Virus record (IMG/VR): IMGVR_UViG_3300042868_000026
Span: 1-20,284 of that record
Length of the DNA: 20,284 nucleotides
Origin: a virus
Direction: 5' to 3' (one strand)
Shown one piece after another: positions 1 to 7,767 of the stretch. Each line of letters begins with the position of its first letter. Within the stretch, counting starts at the first letter, position 1. The notes under the pieces were generated by a model. The model searched no databases and was not told the DNA's origin. It saw only the letters and a program-made list of their open reading frames with translations. The translations under genes were made by a program, and so were the position numbers.

Positions 1-1
1 A

Positions 2-193
2 TTAGCACCAACTGTTACAGCAACAGGCACAGAAATATTAGCGGAGTTTGTGCCAGCCAACAAACAAGGTGGTGGAGGTCAACTGTTTACATTTGAGTTT
101 ATTTTAAAACCGCTAACTACTTATTTGTTTCGTCTTACGAATGTCAACTCGCAAGCACACGCAGCACATCTAATGATTGAGTGGTACGAATGA
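2..193 (+). CDS. C-terminal end of a beta-rich phage virion protein (partial)
   Basis: The frame is open from the window edge and ends at TGA 191-193, leaving 63 residues with no start visible. The end of the protein is rich in Gly, Thr and alternating hydrophobic residues and closes with a TTYLFRLTNVN segment followed by HLMIEWYE. A 'thr-Tyr-Leu-hydrophobic-Arg-hydrophobic-Thr ... WYE' end is typical of a beta-structured virion protein that I have seen upstream of podovirus portal genes. The stop overlaps the next gene's start as ATGA (190-193), so the two are probably translationally coupled. Its exact role (head, tail or decoration) cannot be told from this fragment. Confidence is high that it is coding and moderate that it is structural. 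Confidence 0.7.
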   Translation, partial: LAPTVTATGTEILAEFVPANKQGGGGQLFTFEFILKPLTTYLFRLTNVNSQAHAAHLMIEWYE

Positions 194-462
194 CACTTAA
201 AAAACATCAGAACCCAAGCGGTGGGCTAAACGAGGCTGGCCGTAAACACTTTGAGCGTAAAGAGGGTGGGAACTTGCAGTCACCAGTTAAGGCTGGAACC
301 AATCCACGCAGAGTATCTTTTGCTGCTCGCTTTGGTGGTATGGCTGGGCCATTAGTGGATGAGAAAGGCAGACCAACGCGACTAAAGAAAGCGTTGCAAG
401 CGTGGGGATTCGGTAGCAAAGAGGCGGCTCGTAACTTTGCCAATAGACACAAAAAGGATTGA
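190..462 (+). CDS. Small basic protein, DUF6321-like
   Basis: This 90-residue protein is rich in Lys, Arg and Gly. It starts with a GGLNEAGRKHFERKEG motif (residues about 11-26) and continues to a GP.VDEKGRPTRLKK segment and a helix ending in HKKD. A 'GGL..AGR..F.RKxGxNL..PVK' start plus 'GP..DEKGxPTRLxxA...WG' is the pattern I associate with DUF6321 proteins of tailed phages, whose function is unknown to me. The ATG at 190 was preferred to the GTG at 181 because it forms an ATGA overlap with the upstream stop. It lies directly before the portal gene, with a one-base gap. The basic character would allow nucleic-acid binding, but that is inference only. Confidence 0.75.
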   Translation: MTLKKHQNPSGGLNEAGRKHFERKEGGNLQSPVKAGTNPRRVSFAARFGGMAGPLVDEKGRPTRLKKALQAWGFGSKEAARNFANRHKKD

Positions 463-463
463 T

Positions 464-2035
464 ATGGCTGAAATGATGAGATTAAAACCAGAGGACATCC
501 TCAAGCGCCACGACATAGCGTTGCGTAAGAAAGAGGATTTTAGAGACCTATACGATGAGGCATATGAGTTCGCTCTGCCACAACGTAATCTCTATGACGG
601 CTACTACGATGGTAAGGTTGGTGGTGCCAAGAAGATGAACCGAGTATTTGATGCTACCGCGATTAACTCAACACAGCGTTTTGCTAATCGTCTACAGTCA
701 GGAATATTCCCACCACAGCGCAAATGGTGCAGATTAGAAACTGGCCCAGATATTCCAGAAGACCGCAAGGCAGAGGCATCCGCAGCGCTTGATATCTATG
801 CAGACAAGATGTTTGCAACTCTTAAGCAGTCTAACTTTGACATTGCGATGGGCGAGTTTTTGCTTGACCTAGCAGTTGGTACGGCTGTAATGATGGTTCA
901 GCCTGGTGACGATACTAGCCCAATCAACTTCATTCCTGTGCCACAGTTCTTGGTTGCCTTTGAAGAGGGCGCTAATGGTCAGGTAGACAATGTATACAGA
1001 CGTATGCGTATTAAGGGTGAGGCAATTATCCAGCAATGGAGAGATGCTGAGATTCCTACAGACTTACAACAAAAGATTGACCAAAAGCCAACAGAAGACT
1101 TTGAGTTGATTGAGGCTACAGTATTTGATCCAAAGCGTGGAGACTTCTGCTATCACGTTATCCACAAAGAGTCCAAGCAAGAGCTAGTCTATCGCAGACT
1201 CAAGAAGAGTCCTTGGGTAGTCAGTCGCTACATGAAGGTAGCTGGTGAGATATATGGCAGAGGCCCATTGATTACTGCGTTGCCAGACATCAAGACATTA
1301 AATAAAACACTAGAGCTAGTATTAAAGAATGCATCTTTAGCTATATCCGGTGTATATACAGCAGCTGATGATGGTGTTCTTAATCCAGCAACAGTCAAGA
1401 TTGTGCCTGGCGCAATCATTCCTGTAGCTCGTAATGGTGGCCCACAAGGTGAATCACTCAAGCCATTGCCACGAGCTGGTGACTTTAACGTAGCTCAAAT
1501 TATCATGGGTGATTTGCGTGGAAACATTAAACGCATACTGCTAGATGAGAGTTTGCCTCCGGATAATATGTCTGCTCGCTCCGCAACGGAAGTCGTAGAA
1601 CGTATGAAGGAGTTGAGTCAGAACCTCGGATCTGCATTTGGCCGATTAATTAATGAGACCATGATTCCACTTGTATCTAAGATACTACAAGTAATGGATG
1701 ACAGAGGCATTATCGATATGCCTTTGCGTGTCAATGGACTAGAGGTTAAGGTAGCACCAGTTGCCCCATTGGCTATGGCTCAGAACATGGAAGACGTAAC
1801 CAACGTCATGCAGTTCGTGCAGATGGCTCAAGGCTTTGGCCCAGAGGGTCAAGCCACACCTAAGATGGGCGAGATTACAGACTACATTGCAGACAAACTA
1901 GGCATCCCATCAAGGTTGCGTAATGACCCAGCAGAGCGCCAATACAATCTCCAGCAGATTGCTCAACAGGCAGCTCAGGTTGCCGAGCAAAACCCAGAGG
2001 CTGTACCAGAAATGCTGAAAATGGCTGGAGGCTAA
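464..2035 (+). CDS. Portal (head-tail connector) protein, T7 gp8-like
   Basis: The 523-residue product matches the usual length of T7-type portals (T7 gp8 is 536). The portal ring forms the DNA entry and exit vertex of the head and nucleates capsid assembly. Family-like segments include YEFALPQRN (residues 34-42), an NRLQSGIFPPQRKW segment near residue 75 that resembles the conserved 'L...L.PP...W' of podovirus connectors, and a YGRGPLITALPDIKTLN region in the middle. The C-terminal third is Gln/Ala-rich and probably helical, as in portal barrel regions. The start was taken as ATG 464 with AAGGA at 454-458; an upstream TTG (437) would overlap the previous gene and has no better site. The gene is followed after 3 nt by the Bbp19-like gene. 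Confidence 0.95.
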   Translation: MAEMMRLKPEDILKRHDIALRKKEDFRDLYDEAYEFALPQRNLYDGYYDGKVGGAKKMNRVFDATAINSTQRFANRLQSGIFPPQRKWCRLETGPDIPEDRKAEASAALDIYADKMFATLKQSNFDIAMGEFLLDLAVGTAVMMVQPGDDTSPINFIPVPQFLVAFEEGANGQVDNVYRRMRIKGEAIIQQWRDAEIPTDLQQKIDQKPTEDFELIEATVFDPKRGDFCYHVIHKESKQELVYRRLKKSPWVVSRYMKVAGEIYGRGPLITALPDIKTLNKTLELVLKNASLAISGVYTAADDGVLNPATVKIVPGAIIPVARNGGPQGESLKPLPRAGDFNVAQIIMGDLRGNIKRILLDESLPPDNMSARSATEVVERMKELSQNLGSAFGRLINETMIPLVSKILQVMDDRGIIDMPLRVNGLEVKVAPVAPLAMAQNMEDVTNVMQFVQMAQGFGPEGQATPKMGEITDYIADKLGIPSRLRNDPAERQYNLQQIAQQAAQVAEQNPEAVPEMLKMAGG

Positions 2036-2038
2036 TAG

Positions 2039-2305
2039 ATGAATGTTGACGGATGGGCTGGCCTAGAAAGTGTAGTTACAGATATTCGCGATGTTGACCA
2101 ATCAGTAGAAGACCTAAACAAATTATGCCTCCGAGTTCTCAGCTCAGAGGATGGCGAAAAACTAATGAAGTGGTTAAGAGCCACTTTGTTAGAGCAGCCA
2201 GTTGCCTTGCCTGGCGCTGATCCTAGCTATGCTTTTTACAGAGAAGGACAAAACAGCGTAATTAGGGATCTTGAAGCAAGGATTAATAAAGCAAGGAAAA
2301 TGTAA
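2039..2305 (+). CDS. Small Bbp19-like phage protein
   Basis: This 88-residue protein lies between portal and scaffold. GGAGG at 2027-2031 gives a good ribosome site. The C-terminal half carries YAFYREGQNSVIRDLEARI, the 'REGxxxVhxxIxxxI' helix that I recall from Bbp19-like phage proteins (named from Bordetella phage BPP-1). The N-terminal half is acidic and helical, with an LSSEDGEKLMKWL segment. The function of the family is not established to my knowledge. Its constant position next to the portal suggests a role in head or connector assembly. Assignment rests on motif memory and synteny. Confidence 0.7.
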   Translation: MNVDGWAGLESVVTDIRDVDQSVEDLNKLCLRVLSSEDGEKLMKWLRATLLEQPVALPGADPSYAFYREGQNSVIRDLEARINKARKM

Positions 2306-2307
2306 AC

Positions 2308-3084
2308 ATGGAAACTACCGAAGCAGTCCAGCCCACAGAGGATGGTGGCCTACTGGACTCAGAAACAACTGAGGACAGCCAAGGTACAGAGCAGCAAAAC
2401 CCAGAAGCATCACAGATATCTCATTTAGCAGAGCAAGAGGATGACACTCCGCTAGACCGGCCTGATTGGTGGCCTGAGAACTTTTGGAAGAAAGACGATG
2501 CAGCCCCTGATCTTGAGGGCATAGCAAAATCGTGGATGGACTTGCGTAAGCAGATATCGCAAGGCAAACACAAAGCTCCAGCAGATGGCAAATACGATGC
2601 ATCCGCATTTGGCGCAATTCCAGAGAATGACCCAGTTCGTAGCCACGTCTTGGATTGGGCTAAAGAGAATGGGATATCGCAACTCGCCTTAGATAGTTTG
2701 GTTGGCAAAGTGGTTGGCATGAGTGCAGAGAAGGTAGAGTCTGTCACTAGATCACTTGCTGAAGAAAAGGCAGCCCTTGGTCCTAACGCAGATGTCATTA
2801 TTAAAGGCATTAGTAATTGGGGTTCTAGCTTTGTTAGTAAGGGAGTAATGAGCAAAGAAGATTTTGAAGAATTTAAAATCATGGGTGGAACCGCTGCTGG
2901 CATTAGAGTTTTTGCAAAAATAAGAGAGGCTTATGAAGGCTCTCGTATTCCCACCGAGTCAGTACCAACTGAAGGCGCTCCCTCTAAAGAAGAGTTATAC
3001 CAGATGGTTGGTGATCCTAAGTACAAGACGGATCCAGGCTATCGAGCTAAAGTTGAGCGAATGTTTGCTCAAAATTTCGGCTAA
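2308..3084 (+). CDS. Capsid assembly scaffolding protein, T7 gp9-like
   Basis: The 258-residue product has a strongly acidic, low-complexity N-terminus rich in Glu, Asp, Gln, Ser and Thr (about residues 1-50). A WWPENFWKK segment follows and then helical, charged sequence. The C-terminal helix contains GDPKYKTDPGYRAKVERMF. Acidic N-terminus, helical body and a basic C-terminal capsid-binding helix are the layout of podovirus scaffolds (T7 gp9, 307 aa), and its place just before the major capsid gene agrees. Scaffolds fill the procapsid and leave before DNA packaging. AAGGAAA at 2293-2299 precedes the ATG. A strong terminator follows the stop. Confidence 0.9.
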   Translation: METTEAVQPTEDGGLLDSETTEDSQGTEQQNPEASQISHLAEQEDDTPLDRPDWWPENFWKKDDAAPDLEGIAKSWMDLRKQISQGKHKAPADGKYDASAFGAIPENDPVRSHVLDWAKENGISQLALDSLVGKVVGMSAEKVESVTRSLAEEKAALGPNADVIIKGISNWGSSFVSKGVMSKEDFEEFKIMGGTAAGIRVFAKIREAYEGSRIPTESVPTEGAPSKEELYQMVGDPKYKTDPGYRAKVERMFAQNFG

Positions 3085-3116
3085 TATAAAGAATCTCCTC
3101 ACGAGAGTGACCCTTG

Positions 3117-3145
3117 CCCCGGTGCAGTTTGCCGGGGGTTTTTTT
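3117..3145 (+). terminator. Rho-independent terminator after the scaffold gene
   Basis: CCCCGG (3117-3122) pairs with CCGGGG (3132-3137) across a 9-nt loop, and a G plus a run of seven T (3139-3145) follows. This is a canonical intrinsic terminator 32 nt downstream of the scaffold stop. It would uncouple transcription of the portal-scaffold group from the capsid group, or set a lower read-through level. A small TCTC/GAGA stem (about 3093-3105) lies just upstream. Confidence 0.9.
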
Positions 3146-3160
3146 ATCCACATTTAGTAG

Positions 3161-3305
3161 ATGTAAAAAATATTTCACTAGATGTTGTATTTTTCCTACA
3201 TTTCTGCTAGAAACTCATTAAGGCATACCATTTAGTTGGCCCTTGATGCAGATTAATCTGACGATTGGCTACCGCAAGTAGCAAGCGTAGGCCCTGGCAA
3301 CAGGC
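3161..3305 (+). promoter_or_regulatory. Candidate structured 5' leader of the major capsid gene
   Basis: The 270-nt gap between scaffold and capsid genes holds no convincing ORF. After the terminator it contains consecutive potential stem-loops: ATGTAAAAAATA (3161-3172) with TATTTTTCCTACAT (3188-3201, two bulged bases); CATTAAGG (3216-3223) with CCTTGATG (3241-3248, one G-U pair); the perfect palindrome CAGATTAATCTG (3249-3260); GCTAC (3268-3272) with GTAGC (3278-3282), extended by outer CG pairs at 3262-3263/3286-3287; and GCC-TG (3291-3296, one bulged C) with CAGGC (3301-3305) around a GCAA loop. The second and third stems abut, so could stack. An unstructured A/C-rich stretch and the ribosome site AGGAG (3344-3348) follow. 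No clear promoter was found; the capsid promoter may lie here. Stems were found by eye without energy calculation. Confidence 0.5.
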
Positions 3306-3354
3306 ACACCAAAGCAAAAACCCAATTTATTTTTTACCTATTTAGGAGAAACAC

Positions 3355-4197
3355 ATGAGCATTTCATTATCTAATGCCTTTGTTACCCTCTTTGATGCTG
3401 AGGTAAAACAGGCTTTCCAGGGCAAAGCAATGCTGGTAGGTGCTGTTCGTCAGCGTAGAGGAGTAGAAGGTTCTACAGTTAAATTTCCAAAAGTTGGCAA
3501 AGGTGTGGCTACCCCACGCATTAGTCAATCTGATGTAACCCCATTAAACGTAGCATTTTCAAGCGTAACTTGCACCCTATCTGACTTTAATGCCGCTGAG
3601 TACAGCGACATTTTCAGCCAGGCTAAAGTTAACTTTGATGAGCGCCAAGAGCTTGTACAAGTTCTAGGCCACGCTATTGGCCGTAGACAAGACCAGTTAA
3701 TTCTTGATGCTTTGACAGCATCTAGCACCAGCTTGACTGTTTCTAACGATATCGGTGGTAGCGATACCAACATGAACGTAGCCAAGTTGCGTGAAGCTAA
3801 AAAGTTATTGGATAAAAATAACGTACCTCCAGAGGGCCGTCACATTATCCTCCACGCAAATGGTTTGGCATCGTTGTTGTCTGAGACAGCTGTAACTAGC
3901 TCTGACTTCAATACTGTTAAAGCACTTGTTGCTGGTGAAATCAATACGTTCTTGGGCTTTACTTTCCATATCCTTGGTGACCGCTCTGAGGGTGGCCTAG
4001 CAGTTGATGCGTCTTTAGACCGCACTTGCTTTGCTTTCCACAAAGATGCCATCGGCTATGCAGAAGCTATTGCTCCACGCACCGAAGTTAACTACATCCC
4101 TGAGAAGACCTCGTTCCTCGTGAACAGCATTTTCTCAGCCGGTGCAATTAACATCGATGATGAGGGTATTGTCAAAATCACCGCTCGCGAATCTTAA
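3355..4197 (+). CDS. Major capsid protein
   Basis: The 280-residue protein follows the scaffold, as in T7-like phages, and begins with MSISLSNAFVTLFDAEVKQAF. The pattern 'V..F...V...FQ..s.L...V..r.gv.G.t..FPK.G' and the later QDQLILDAL and KLLDKNNVPPEGR segments are typical of short HK97-fold podovirus capsid proteins. The VPPEGRHIILH segment is a recognisable part of this family. It is shorter than T7 gp10A (345 aa), with no sign of a T7-style frameshifted long form after the stop. The ribosome site AGGAG (3344-3348) is 6 nt before the ATG. The long leader upstream suggests separate control of this abundantly needed protein. Confidence 0.93.
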   Translation: MSISLSNAFVTLFDAEVKQAFQGKAMLVGAVRQRRGVEGSTVKFPKVGKGVATPRISQSDVTPLNVAFSSVTCTLSDFNAAEYSDIFSQAKVNFDERQELVQVLGHAIGRRQDQLILDALTASSTSLTVSNDIGGSDTNMNVAKLREAKKLLDKNNVPPEGRHIILHANGLASLLSETAVTSSDFNTVKALVAGEINTFLGFTFHILGDRSEGGLAVDASLDRTCFAFHKDAIGYAEAIAPRTEVNYIPEKTSFLVNSIFSAGAINIDDEGIVKITARES

Positions 4198-4214
4198 TCT
4201 AAGGAGAGAATGAT

Positions 4215-4490
4215 ATGGCATATTCTAATACTGGTTTAGTAACTGTTTGTGCATCGAAGTCTGGTAATGCACCATCGATGTATTTATATAAAACAACAGA
4301 CACCCAAGCTACAGTTAATACTGTAAGCTACTTTGACAGCATTGCATCGCTGTTAAAAGTGGGTGACATTATTTTTGTCTATGACGCTACTACCCCCAGC
4401 TTAGTGTTGACTTACGTCAACGCTGTGTCTTCAGCTGGTGTGGTTGACATTGCTGATGGTACAACTGTAAGTGCAACCGATACTGACTAA
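4215..4490 (+). CDS. Small head protein, probable decoration/head-fibre type
   Basis: This 91-residue protein follows the capsid gene with AAGGAG at 4200-4205. It is beta-rich, with many Thr, Ser, Ala and Val and few charged residues. It has an N-terminal MAYSNTGLVTVCAS strand, a YFDSIASLLKVGDIIFVYDA middle part and a Ser/Thr/Ala-rich end. The 'YF......LkvGD.I.v' pattern is one I have seen in small proteins encoded directly after capsid genes, some related to head-fibre proteins. A decoration or capsid-accessory role is inferred from position and composition. The ATG at 4210 is out of frame. Confidence 0.6.
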   Translation: MAYSNTGLVTVCASKSGNAPSMYLYKTTDTQATVNTVSYFDSIASLLKVGDIIFVYDATTPSLVLTYVNAVSSAGVVDIADGTTVSATDTD

Positions 4491-4507
4491 TAGTATCTAG
4501 TAACAAG

Positions 4508-4542
4508 ATGGGCTATTGCTGGCAAAACTGGCGATAGCCCAT
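4508..4542 (+). terminator. 12-bp stem-loop between head and tail genes (weak terminator or processing site)
   Basis: ATGGGCTATTGC (4508-4519) pairs with GCGATAGCCCAT (4531-4542) along all 12 positions, with one G-U pair and an 11-nt loop. It lies in the 71-nt gap between the small head gene and tail tubular gene A. Only a weak T tract (TTCTT) follows, so it is not a textbook intrinsic terminator. It may attenuate transcription, block 3' exonucleases or mark an RNA processing site that keeps capsid mRNA more abundant than tail mRNA. Confidence 0.55.
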
Positions 4543-4561
4543 TCTTACATTGGAGATTTAA

Positions 4562-5176
4562 ATGGCAGCTGGCGATACCGCACTATCAATATGTTCTGAT
4601 GCTTGCGTGATGTTAGGCGCAAAGCCAATCTCCTCATTTAATGAAGGAACTGATGAGGCATCGATTGCAGACCGCTTATATGCGGATATTCGCAATCAAG
4701 CCCTTATGCTTTACCCTTGGTCATTTAGCTTTAAAAAGACCTCTATTGCTCAATTAGTAACAACACCTACTAACGAGTACCGCTACGAATATCAGTTGCC
4801 TGGAGACCGACTAGGATCCCCAAGAGCGGTATATGACACTAATGCCACAGGCATCCCGCCACGCAAAGAATACAGAATCATGGGTAGCAAACTGCTTACC
4901 GATTATCAACAGGTTTATATTGACTATCAATACGCTGTACCTGAGTTTGAAATGCCCAGCTATTTTGTGCAATTGCTCAAGTACATGATGACCTGGCACC
5001 TTGCATTACCTATTACAGACCAAACAGAGAAGAGCCAGTATTGGCAATCTGTCGCTGTTGGCTCACCAGCTGAAAATGGCAGAGGTGGATATCTAAGACA
5101 GGCTATGAACATTGATGGCCTTAACCAACCAACCAACGCAATTAACGATTTCTCACTTATTGCTGTGAGGTATTAA
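4562..5176 (+). CDS. Tail tubular protein A, T7 gp11-like
   Basis: The 204-residue product is close to T7 gp11 (196 aa), the adaptor ring that joins portal to nozzle. Family-like features are the N-terminal CSDACVMLGAKPI helix, the NQALMLYPWSFSFKK segment (about residues 44-58), LPGDRLGSPRAVY in the middle and a KYMMTWHLALPITD helix near the end. Tail tubular A proteins typically show 'A.r.yp....l..hpW.fa.kr'. TGGAG (4551-4555) serves as ribosome site. The stop TAA overlaps the ATG of the next gene by one base, so translation of the two tail tube proteins is probably coupled. Confidence 0.92.
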   Translation: MAAGDTALSICSDACVMLGAKPISSFNEGTDEASIADRLYADIRNQALMLYPWSFSFKKTSIAQLVTTPTNEYRYEYQLPGDRLGSPRAVYDTNATGIPPRKEYRIMGSKLLTDYQQVYIDYQYAVPEFEMPSYFVQLLKYMMTWHLALPITDQTEKSQYWQSVAVGSPAENGRGGYLRQAMNIDGLNQPTNAINDFSLIAVRY

Positions 5177-7170
5177 TGGCTCGCTTTGTCTCTATCCAGA
5201 CAAACTTTTCTACTGGCGAGTTAGACCCATTGCTCCGGGCAAGGGTTGATTTGGCTGCCTATCAGAACGCATTAGAAGAGGCTACCAACGTGGTGTGTCA
5301 GCCACAGGGTGGCATTAGACGTAGACCTGGCACTAAGTACATTTCATCCTTGCCAAACACTAGCACAGAGTCTGCTGGCAACGGAACCCGATTAGTTGAG
5401 TTTGAGTTCAGCACATCGGATTCCTATATGCTTTGCTTTACGCATAATCGGATGCACGTTTTTAAGAATAAGGCTTTGATTACAGCCATTAATGGTGGTG
5501 CTAATAATTATTTAGATACATCTGCATTGGGGCTTACTGGCGCTAGGCTGGCCAACATTGTATGGACACAGTCTGCCGATACGCTTATTGTGGTTCATCC
5601 CGACATTAATCCAATTAAGATTGTTCGCGGTGGCACAGATGCTACATGGACAGGCACAGCAATTACTTTCGACTCTATTCCAAAGTATGCTTTTACCGCT
5701 GCTTTTTCTAATCCAGCGGGTACGCTAACACCATCGGCTGTATCGGGCAAGGTTACATTAACTGCCAGCTCATCGTTCTTTACTGCTGGAAGTGTTGGCC
5801 AATACGTCAACGCATCTCCACAAGGTAGGGCTAAGATTGTTAAGTACACATCTGGCACCTCAGTAGATGCTATTACCGAGTTCCCATTTTTTAACACCTC
5901 TGCCATTGCTAATGGTTCGTGGGAATACGAATCAGGTTACGAAGATGTGTGGAGCGCTGGTAAAGGCTATCCACGCTCGGTAACATTCCATGAAGGCCGT
6001 TTATATTTCGGTGGATCGAAGTCGCGCCCCTCTACCATATGGGGTTCTAAGGTTGGACTGTTCTTTGACTTTGACCCAACAGAAGGCTTGGATGACGATG
6101 CGGTTGAGGCTACACTAGACACCAACACATTCAACGCTATTGTTGACATTATCTCTGGTAGAGACCTACAAGTATTTACAACAGGAGGTGAATTTTATGT
6201 TCCTCAAAACGGCCTTGACCCAATTACTCCAACGAATTTCTTTGTTAAAACAGCAAGCCGTAACGGCATTAAAGAAGGTGTTAGGGTTCAACAGTTAGAG
6301 TCTGGCACCCTGTTTGTACAACGACAAGGGAAATCATTAAATGAGTTTGCTTATACTGATACGCAGCTTACATACGTCACGCAAAAGATATCGTTGCTTG
6401 CTGGCCATCTCTTGCGTACTCCAACTCGTATGGCTTTGCGTAGGTCTGTGGCTACTGATGAGAACGACTTACTGCTAATTACTAATGCAGATGACGGCAT
6501 GATGGCTGTGTTCTCATTGCTCCGCGCCCAAAACGTCATTGCCCCATCCGAGTTTATTACTGTAGATGGATCCTTTGTGGATGTAGGTGTAGATATATCA
6601 ACCATCTATGTAGTAGTCAAGCGCAACGTAAACGGCACATTCCAATACTTTGTAGAGGCATTTGACAACGACTTGCTTACAGATTGCGCTAAAACTGGTG
6701 GAGCTGCTGCATCTGTATCCATGAGCCATGTAGCTACAGAAACAGTTAATGTTATTCTTGATGGATCTGTACAGGCTAACCAAGCAGTACCAGGCGGTGG
6801 CACAGTTACATTCCCACGCTCATCAACTACTAAATTTGAGGTAGGCTTGCCTATCTCTGTAAAAGCGGTAACCATGCCGGTAGACCTAAAGCTACAGACA
6901 GGCACGCGCATTGGATTTAAGAAGAGGATTGTTGAGGTTAATGCGTTGGTGGCTAGTACCCAGCACATGAAGATTAATACGATTGAGGTGCCATTCAGAG
7001 CGTTTGGTGACATCCTTGATGAAGCAGTTGACGAGTACACAGGCACTAAAACAATGCATGGACTTTTAGGTTATACGACTGAAGGCAAGATTACAATTGA
7101 GCAAGACGTGCCATTAAAGATGACCTTGCTTGGTTTAGAGTACAAAGTAGCAACACATCAAGGAACTTAA
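5176..7170 (+). CDS. Tail tubular protein B (nozzle), T7 gp12-like
   Basis: The 664-residue protein starts at the ATG of a TAATG overlap with tail tubular A. Its N-terminus has the family signature FSTGELDPLLRAR (residues 11-23) followed by PQGGIRRRPGT (43-53). Later segments such as SVTFHEGRLYFGGS with a following TIWGS (about 267-290) also fit gp12-like proteins. These proteins form the hexameric nozzle below the portal and anchor the fibres. It is shorter than T7 gp12 (794 aa). The next gene starts one base after the stop. Confidence 0.93.
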   Translation: MARFVSIQTNFSTGELDPLLRARVDLAAYQNALEEATNVVCQPQGGIRRRPGTKYISSLPNTSTESAGNGTRLVEFEFSTSDSYMLCFTHNRMHVFKNKALITAINGGANNYLDTSALGLTGARLANIVWTQSADTLIVVHPDINPIKIVRGGTDATWTGTAITFDSIPKYAFTAAFSNPAGTLTPSAVSGKVTLTASSSFFTAGSVGQYVNASPQGRAKIVKYTSGTSVDAITEFPFFNTSAIANGSWEYESGYEDVWSAGKGYPRSVTFHEGRLYFGGSKSRPSTIWGSKVGLFFDFDPTEGLDDDAVEATLDTNTFNAIVDIISGRDLQVFTTGGEFYVPQNGLDPITPTNFFVKTASRNGIKEGVRVQQLESGTLFVQRQGKSLNEFAYTDTQLTYVTQKISLLAGHLLRTPTRMALRRSVATDENDLLLITNADDGMMAVFSLLRAQNVIAPSEFITVDGSFVDVGVDISTIYVVVKRNVNGTFQYFVEAFDNDLLTDCAKTGGAAASVSMSHVATETVNVILDGSVQANQAVPGGGTVTFPRSSTTKFEVGLPISVKAVTMPVDLKLQTGTRIGFKKRIVEVNALVASTQHMKINTIEVPFRAFGDILDEAVDEYTGTKTMHGLLGYTTEGKITIEQDVPLKMTLLGLEYKVATHQGT

Positions 7171-7171
7171 T

Positions 7172-7765
7172 ATGAGATTTTCTAGACAAGACCTTAAAAA
7201 CTTTGATGGCCCAATCGGTGATCCATTTAATGGCCCAGCCGTAAACAAGCATATTGGACAGAAGTATCAAGACCCAGTAACAGCTATCGCTATTACACTA
7301 ACTGCTGTTAGTGCAGTTGGTTCTATTGAAGCTGGCAAGGCAAGAAATAAAATGTATCAGATGCAAGCTAGGCAAGCAGAGGTTGAGTCTGACCGCAGAG
7401 CTGTGCAGTATGAGTTACAGGCTAACGAGATTCTAAGACGTACCAACCAAGCCAACGCAGCTGTAGTGGCTCGTGGCTTTGCTGGTGGTACACAAGGTTT
7501 TGAGGGATCCGCTGGATTGATACAGCAAGTCAACAATACTCGTGGCGGTAAAGAATTTATGTTTGCATTGCAAAATGCTGACATGACAAAGCGTAGTGGA
7601 CTTATCCAATCAAGCCTATATCAAGGTGCTGGACAGATTGCTGAACAGGCTGGTTACTTTGATGCATTTGGTAAGCTAGGATCTGCTGGGATGTCATATG
7701 CAAAACTTGGTGGAAAGCCAAGCGATGGCGGGTTCCGCACAACTGGTGAAGATTGGGGTAGTTAA
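7172..7765 (+). CDS. Internal virion protein, T7 gp14-like
   Basis: The 197-residue protein matches T7 gp14 in size (196 aa) and position after the nozzle gene. It has a hydrophobic stretch ITLTAVSAVGSIEAG (about residues 40-54), then a long Gln/Arg/Ala-rich helix (QMQARQAEVESDRRAVQYEL onward) and a Gly-rich C-terminal third. Proteins of this kind are ejected with the DNA and form the outer-membrane part of the ejection channel. AAGGA (7160-7164) precedes the ATG. Sequence similarity to gp14 is of the general family type; synteny is the stronger argument. Confidence 0.82.
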   Translation: MRFSRQDLKNFDGPIGDPFNGPAVNKHIGQKYQDPVTAIAITLTAVSAVGSIEAGKARNKMYQMQARQAEVESDRRAVQYELQANEILRRTNQANAAVVARGFAGGTQGFEGSAGLIQQVNNTRGGKEFMFALQNADMTKRSGLIQSSLYQGAGQIAEQAGYFDAFGKLGSAGMSYAKLGGKPSDGGFRTTGEDWGS

Positions 7766-7767
7766 CT

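Noticed and set aside
437-463. TTG-started extension of the portal gene
   Set aside because: It would overlap the preceding gene by 26 nt; ATG 464 has AAGGA at the right distance and gives a family-like N-terminus.
2421-2903. A 160-codon open frame on the minus strand across the scaffold gene
   Set aside because: It lies wholly opposite a well-supported gene, its translation is Ser/Leu/Pro-rich without motifs, and nothing else in the window is on the minus strand.
3185-3213. Sigma70-like pair TTGTAT and TAGAAA with 17-nt spacing before the capsid gene
   Set aside because: Only 3/6 and 4/6 matches to consensus in an AT-rich spacer; not separable from chance.
3249-3260. Palindrome CAGATTAATCTG as a repressor operator
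   Set aside because: Single copy, no regulator gene nearby, and it fits as one hairpin in the run of stems of the leader.
3085-3354. Phage-type (T7-like) RNA polymerase promoter before the capsid gene
   Set aside because: No sequence repeated between gaps of this window and none close to known T7-type promoters could be seen.
6606-7046. A 146-codon minus-strand open frame opposite tail tubular protein B
   Set aside because: It mirrors codon bias of the + strand gene; no ribosome site or recognisable motif was seen.
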